This document shows positions 58,707 to 64,000 of a DNA stretch of 64,000 nucleotides, one piece after another (position 1 is the stretch's first letter; every line of letters starts with the position of its first letter). The stretch spans positions 372,001 through 436,000 of the forward strand of contig NC_079380.1 in NCBI RefSeq assembly GCF_021018895.1, given 5' to 3'. The notes under the pieces are model-generated. The model was not told the DNA's origin. It saw nothing but the letters and a program-made list of their open reading frames with translations, and did not search any database. Made by a program: the position numbers and the translations under genes. Origin of the DNA: Seriola aureovittata. Taxonomy: Eukaryota; Chordata; Actinopteri; Carangiformes; Carangidae.

Positions 58707-59700
58707 CTGCCGCCTCTCTCCACCTACAACCCACTTAGAAGCTCTAATGATTACCTCCATCGCCAAGGTGTTAAATAGTGGGTACCTCATAAGATATTAG
58801 CTGAAGATCTCATATTTTATTTAAATACTAGTGGAATATAGGTTAGTAGTTTTTTTTTTATTTGTAGTTTTATTACAGTATGCTCTTTAAATTGTGCTGG
58901 GGGGAGATTTTAACTTCATAACTGTAAGTGCCCAGAAAGTGCCCAGACACATTACGGGGCAGTTTTTGTGGAACATGACTTCAGTGTTTGTAATATTTTA
59001 TTTCTAGGATGACATGGCCACAATCAAGAGGACATGGTAGTGCCTGTTGCTCCTGTCCGGTCATTCAGTTGTCAAGTGTGCCTGATTTCTCTCTCACATT
59101 TACAACTATAACATAAAAATGTGCGACATAATGCCAAAATTATGCATATAAATAAAGTACTATTGTTCCTAATCTCTAACATGTCATTTAAGAGAATTTA
59201 TCTGTTTTAAAGGTTAGCACAGAAGAGGAAATCTTAAGATTCCACCCCGTCATGAGTTGTTGACAAATCTAATCTTATGACATGCAGGTTAATGGTTCTT
59301 TATTATATGATTGTTTCATCTTGGATCCAAACCTCCCACTTCATATGCATACTTTGTACTGACATTTAAAAAAAATATTTGATCTTTGCACCCTGTGATA
59401 ATTAAATAATTGTGGTCTGTGTACAGATAAGAGCGGATATGGAGGAGACAAAGAGGCCCAGGACAATCAACAATTAGGCTTTTGATAGTTGCAGACTTGC
59501 AATGTTTCAGCATATTTCTCGCATGAAGCATAGCGTTCAAATTGATAATCCCAAAATTTGATATAGATTATACAGATGTCACTGATTGGAGCAGGTTCTC
59601 CAACAAGTACAAGCAGGTCTTCCGGAGAATGTACTCTGTGCTGAATTGCTCGCATCTGCATGCCAGGAATTTATACTGTGCTTTGAAACTGGATTTTTTT
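58707..59700. other. No gene seen
   Basis: AT-rich sequence; small ORFs on the minus strand (59316-59661) lack support. Confidence 0.45.
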
Positions 59701-60110
59701 AATAGCTTCCATGTCATGTGACCTACTGACTCAAAATCTATATTAGATATTATTACTACACTGGACAAATAAGACACACCTCTTTTTATCGTATTTTATT
59801 GGTTTTTTTTATTTTATATGAATATTTTTATGGAAAGAATCTGCATTTTTTTCAATAGCTTCCATGTCATGTGATCAAGTGACTCAAAATCCATATCAGA
59901 CATTATTACTACACTGGACAAATAAGACACACCTCATTGGATTGTATTTTAGTGCTTCCACAATTTTATATAAATATTTATATGTGAAAATCAGCATTTT
60001 GTTTTCAATAGTTTCAACGTCATGTAAGCCAGTGGCTCCAAACCAATGCAGAATCGTATACTACACTGAAAAAATAAGACAGAAGTTGAGCACATTTCAG
60101 AGACACCTTA
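59701..60110. repeat. 153-bp tandem repeat, about 2.6 copies
   Basis: Units start at 59701, 59854 and 60007 (aatagcttccatgtcatgtg, same, aatagtttcaacgtcatgta), giving two exact 153-bp steps. Units 1 and 2 are very similar; unit 3 is more diverged and incomplete. Each carries tactacactgga(c/a)aaataagac. Confidence 0.85.
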
Positions 60111-61904
60111 TTTGTACAGGAGACATTTCCAGTTTCCTTTCTTGGTCTCTGCAAATTCTGTGTTGTCCATTGCTACACACACTGGGCATGGAACCAACTT
60201 TCACAGTCATCACATTGGACCTGTTGAAGTGTAAAACAATTTATTGATTTATTTTTATATTTTTTTATTATTTTTTTTATAAAACACCAAGTTGTCTAAA
60301 TGCTTGTGTCAGGTGGCTTTCTCTTAGCATACCCAAGTGTACTTTTTATGTCTACATCACAGTTTCACATTGTAACTGCTGTTTCACAACAACTCACCCA
60401 GTCTGTAACAGGAGGTCCAGATCCCAGGGGCCTGAAGGCTGCACAAGTGTACTCATCAAAGACTAAAACAAGAATTACCAGATATTATATATTAAGTATA
60501 CTGTAGGTATACTGTGTGTGTGATTTACAGCATATATACCTGATGCCTCTAGGATTTGGAGAGCCATATCTCTCCTCCCCCTTCTCATATCCCTTTACTC
60601 TATTACTTTGCACAGCACTGCTCCTTGTCTGCCTTCTCTAAACTGTGGCATTGTCCTATCCATCTTTTTTAGCTGTTTCCTCAAGCCTCTCTCTCTCACT
60701 GACTTCTCTTCCTGAACATATACATATGCCAAAGGTAATTAATCTAATTTCAATTTTAAAAAACTCTTAAACATAAATAGAATATAATATATAATATAAT
60801 AATATAATTAGATATAATTATATAAGCAATACATATCTTAAAAGCTACAGTATAATTACAATCTACTTGTACATTGCAGTAATGGCAGCATAAAAAAAGT
60901 TACAAAATTAAGCTAACATTTCAAAGATTCTGAGGGCTAAACAAAGTTAGTTTTTTAACAGTACCTGCACAAAGCACCTCTGTCTAGACTCCTTGTCTGT
61001 CTTCATGCCAGAGGACCCTCAACCACTTCAGATTTGTTGTTGCTTTTAAACACAGCAAGTGTAAGCAGATGTAACATTTACCTCACTAAAACCATGAAAA
61101 ATGAAAGACCTAATAATAAAATCTCTACCTCAAGAGGTCTGTATTTCTCTGTCTCTGACCTCTTTTGAAGCACCCCATTTTGAGATCAAACAACAATCTC
61201 CTTTTCCATGCTCTGTTTTTCCAAAATGTCTTCTACTTCCTTCTTCTTCCTTTTAAATTCTACGTGATTGTCATTCAAGTTCAGTCACATTATCTCCACC
61301 TACTGCTTCTCAGGGTTTCAGTAAACCTGAATCCTACAGTCCTGCCTCACATTTGGTGAATTTCAGTTTTTGCTATGTAAGTTTTAAGTTCTGTATTGTC
61401 AAATGCACAACCATTGCAGTGAAGTAGTTATTGGCATAATTCTCAGGCCCCCTCCAACAATGGTCAAACAATATTCATGTCTAAAAAAGAAAGTCACATG
61501 AGTAAAAAATGACAATCTAAGACATCAGACACAAAATAAAATAGAATCAGCTTCTTACCGTGAGTGATGGGGTCCTACATGCATTTTCTGCCACAGGTAA
61601 AACAGCGTTTGTTATTTCACGAGAGGTTTCTGTATCTGGATTTTATCTGTCATCTTCTCACAGATGTGAAATGTTCTCAGATGGATAAAGGTTTTGTAAC
61701 ATACTTTGGTCCACCAATCAGGATTTAGCTAGACTTTAATCAAAATCTGATGACAGTTCACAGTTGTTTATGTTGCCAGGTTCCCTGACAATTACATCTG
61801 ATCAAACCACACCCACACAGTCCTGACACAACCAATCAATGTTATATACCCTGATTGTTGTAGAAATATAGAAGAAATATAGTCAGTCACTCCCTCTCTC
61901 ATCC
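60111..61904. other. No gene seen
   Basis: AT-rich, including a TATAA-rich run at 60780-60830. ORFs are short and unsupported. Confidence 0.45.
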
Positions 61905-62098
61905 CCCACTTCCTCTTTCTCCTCTCAAACCTAACCGGCTGAGGCAGGCGGCCCCCCCACCCTGAGCCCGGTTCTGTTGGAGGTCTCTCTATAATAAAGT
62001 AAGGTCTTGAGTTTACCCTGTAAAGTGCTGTGATATAATGTATATTATGATTGGTCGCTATACAAATAAAATTGAATTGAAAATTGGATTGAAAAGAT
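61905..62098 (+). repeat. Interspersed repeat end with (ATTGA) tail
   Basis: A CT-rich start (cacttcctctttctcctctc), a GC-rich segment (gctgaggcaggcggccccc) and the end ggtcgctatacaaataaaat tgaattga match in style a very common teleost repeat ending gcgctatataaataaaattg. Probably a LINE/SINE 3' end in plus orientation. Confidence 0.6.
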
Positions 62099-64000
62099 TG
62101 GAGTGTTTCTCAGCTGATATAATTTTTAAGTAGTATGGGCAGTTTTGAAGTATGGTCAGTGGGCCAGTGGATGAATCCTACTGGATCTGGTGATCCTTTG
62201 ACTTTTCCTCGAGTGCCATCAGAAGGTCAAAGTTTTCACTTTTTCCTGTGAAATATCATCTACTGTATGGACTGGCACAAAATGTTACATAGACATGTAT
62301 GTTTACCAGACATCGTACCCTAATGATTTTGGTAATTCCCCTGACAATACCTCTGGACCCACAGCTTGTAGTTTTTGACTGATCTCCACACTTATTGGAC
62401 AGATTGCTACAGTTGGAAGAAACCTCAAGATTAACTGTAACAACTTTGCTGATCCTCTGACAATTCATACTCAAAATCTAAATTGTTTAGAGCCACTGTG
62501 TCCTCATACAGCCTCACAGAGCTGATAGCAGGACTGCAGACTTTTTAAAAAAATAAATAGATTATGCTACTTGTATGGTGCATCAGACACAGCTGGCAGT
62601 TTCTGAAAATTGATTGTAATTCAGTCTCTGTTCTAATTCTGCAAAATAAACATGAATCAACTAAATGTTAATTTTGTTGTCTTGTATTAATTTATGGTTG
62701 TCTACTGTATGAAACGGGAATCCGTTCTCAGAGTAAACTGAAATAGGATTTTAACTAGATTGGTAACACTGATGCAAAAGCAGCCTTTTTACTATTGTTG
62801 CTTCTTAAGATGCAGCCTGTTAGGTAATTAGTCCAATGGTTTTCAACCTATGGGTCAGGCCCCTCCAAAGGGTCACAAGATAAATCTGAGGTGTCTTGAG
62901 ATATTTTAAGAAGACAAAAGAAGGTTCTGATACAGAATATGTTTTCAGTTATGGACTTTTCTTTAATCTTTGATTTTTTGTGAAATATTGGATCTTAGTT
63001 ATTTAATGAAACCACATGAGAAGAACTGACAGATTAAAAAACTATCCAATATATCAAAGAAGAGGGAAGGAAATTGAACCTGAAAGCAGCAGCAATGTTT
63101 TTATTGTGCATGGATGTATGTATTTTTGAGCACAATTTAGAGTTATTCTCTTTTCAGATATTTATTTTGTGTTTCTTGGTAAAATAGACTTTTCTAATGC
63201 AGTAATTGATTATATCAAGGGTTTTCTAAGTCTGAAACTGTGGGCCACCTCCACCCCATCCCACCTTGGTTTACTTTCCTCGTTTCCCTGAAATCCTGGA
63301 TGCCTATGGGATCATGATTATGTTATTTGATCACATAGAGACTCAACAATTGAGCCAAGACAGCCTAATACTGCTGTTTGACATACCTTGAGGTTAAACC
63401 AAACACATTAAAAAGGTCTTGTCCTAAGGCTATTAGTTTCTGCCTCCTACTTTGAAAACTTCTGGATTATATTAATATATTATTGATATAAAAAACATTC
63501 TAATGCTTCGTCTTTGTTTCTGGGTTGTGTAGAAAAGACAAACTGACCAGTGGCAGTATGGTATGAACGGATCAAAGCAGAGAAGCAGAGCGTTGGTCAG
63601 AGATAAGCAGTCCTTCCTTGTTACACCACACAGCATATAACAGTGAAAACATTATTGCAAACAAACAAATGTACAAAAATAAAGCAGTCATTAATAAACA
63701 CAAAACAACAACAGAGCCAGAGGGAGTGACCACAAAGACCACAAATCCACTGTTTATATAGCTTTCTTATTTTTGGAGTTAAAATGGTTTTTATGTACTG
63801 TTTGGTCTCATTTTCAAAAACTATAAACAAGAGTTTAGAATGGCTAAATTTAGATTTATGGATATGACATTTTGCCAGAACCAAATTTATATAAAATTCT
63901 TTAGGTTTATTATTATTATCATTAAAGATAGCAAACGGTACATTTTCCCAGTGAAGAGAAAAGTCAGCATCAATGTTGTCAACACTCATACAACCTCAGC
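62099..64000. other. No gene seen
   Basis: AT-rich. The 122-codon minus-strand ORF at 63621-63989 is rich in F, I, C and N and resembles nothing I know; its composition is that of the surrounding non-coding DNA. Confidence 0.4.

Noticed and set aside
63621..63989. 122-codon ORF near the right edge
   Set aside because: Composition equals the AT-rich background and no motif or splice context is evident.

Overview
The window looks like teleost fish genomic DNA. It is AT-rich and intron-bearing, with long (CA)n, (GATA)n and (AT)n microsatellites. It holds fish-type Tc1-like elements with long inverted repeats, CR1/L2, L1 and R2-group LINEs, Ty3/gypsy and other LTR relics, a class-I-like endogenous retrovirus and a tRNA-derived SINE. 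There is no prokaryotic gene organisation, no CRISPR array and no rRNA or bona fide tRNA gene that I can see.

The one host gene that can be fully assembled is on the minus strand between 25964 and 13923. It is a membrane-anchored copper amine oxidase of the AOC2/AOC3 type, with five exons, canonical GT/AG borders and 760 codons. The catalytic aspartate, the topaquinone tyrosine and the copper-ligand histidines are all present. Its 7.0-kb first intron carries a deleted retroviral pol with LTR pieces in the opposite orientation, plus LINE debris. Its third intron carries a LINE 3' UTR copy. A second host-derived locus, probably dead, starts at 45443 (plus strand) behind a compact promoter-like block with three CCAAT boxes. 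Its first exon has an in-frame stop and its first intron received a nearly full-length L1 (46157-51536) flanked by a perfect 12-bp target duplication. A third host trace is an intronless, frameshifted coiled-coil copy (31924-33020), most like the ciliary protein CFAP210/CCDC173.

Layout: 1-5700 holds a microsatellite-tailed LINE end, a double-hairpin repeat and a CR1/L2-like LINE relic. 5704-7347 is a complete Tc1-like transposon with a broken transposase. 7759-9720 is an internally deleted Ty3/gypsy chromovirus. 9750-11350 holds a degenerate low-complexity repeat and a tRNA SINE. 13900-25970 is the amine oxidase gene. 26000-30290 is gene-poor. 30330-31320 is a second CR1/L2-like relic. 31900-34520 holds the retrocopy and an LTR-like block. 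35128-35571 is a solo LTR. 36539-38160 holds a Sleeping-Beauty-type Tc1 relic and a PIF/Harbinger relic. 38800-40680 is an L2-type LINE carrying the ORF1 esterase. 41400-41800 is a 36-bp coding-phase minisatellite. 42591-44169 holds two solo LTRs. 45200-52320 is the promoter plus gene relic with its L1 insertion. 55478-58706 holds a truncated Tc1, an R2-group LINE with a restriction-like endonuclease, and a LINE 3' end. 59700-60110 is a 153-bp tandem repeat. 61900-62100 is an interspersed-repeat tail.

No stretch looks like a new coordinated multi-gene system. The most unusual things are structural: the pair of mutually exclusive hairpins at 2204-2266, the indel-free 36-bp minisatellite, the perfect 18-bp palindrome near 13563, the exact 153-bp tandem period, and the CCAAT-driven gene remnant split by an L1.
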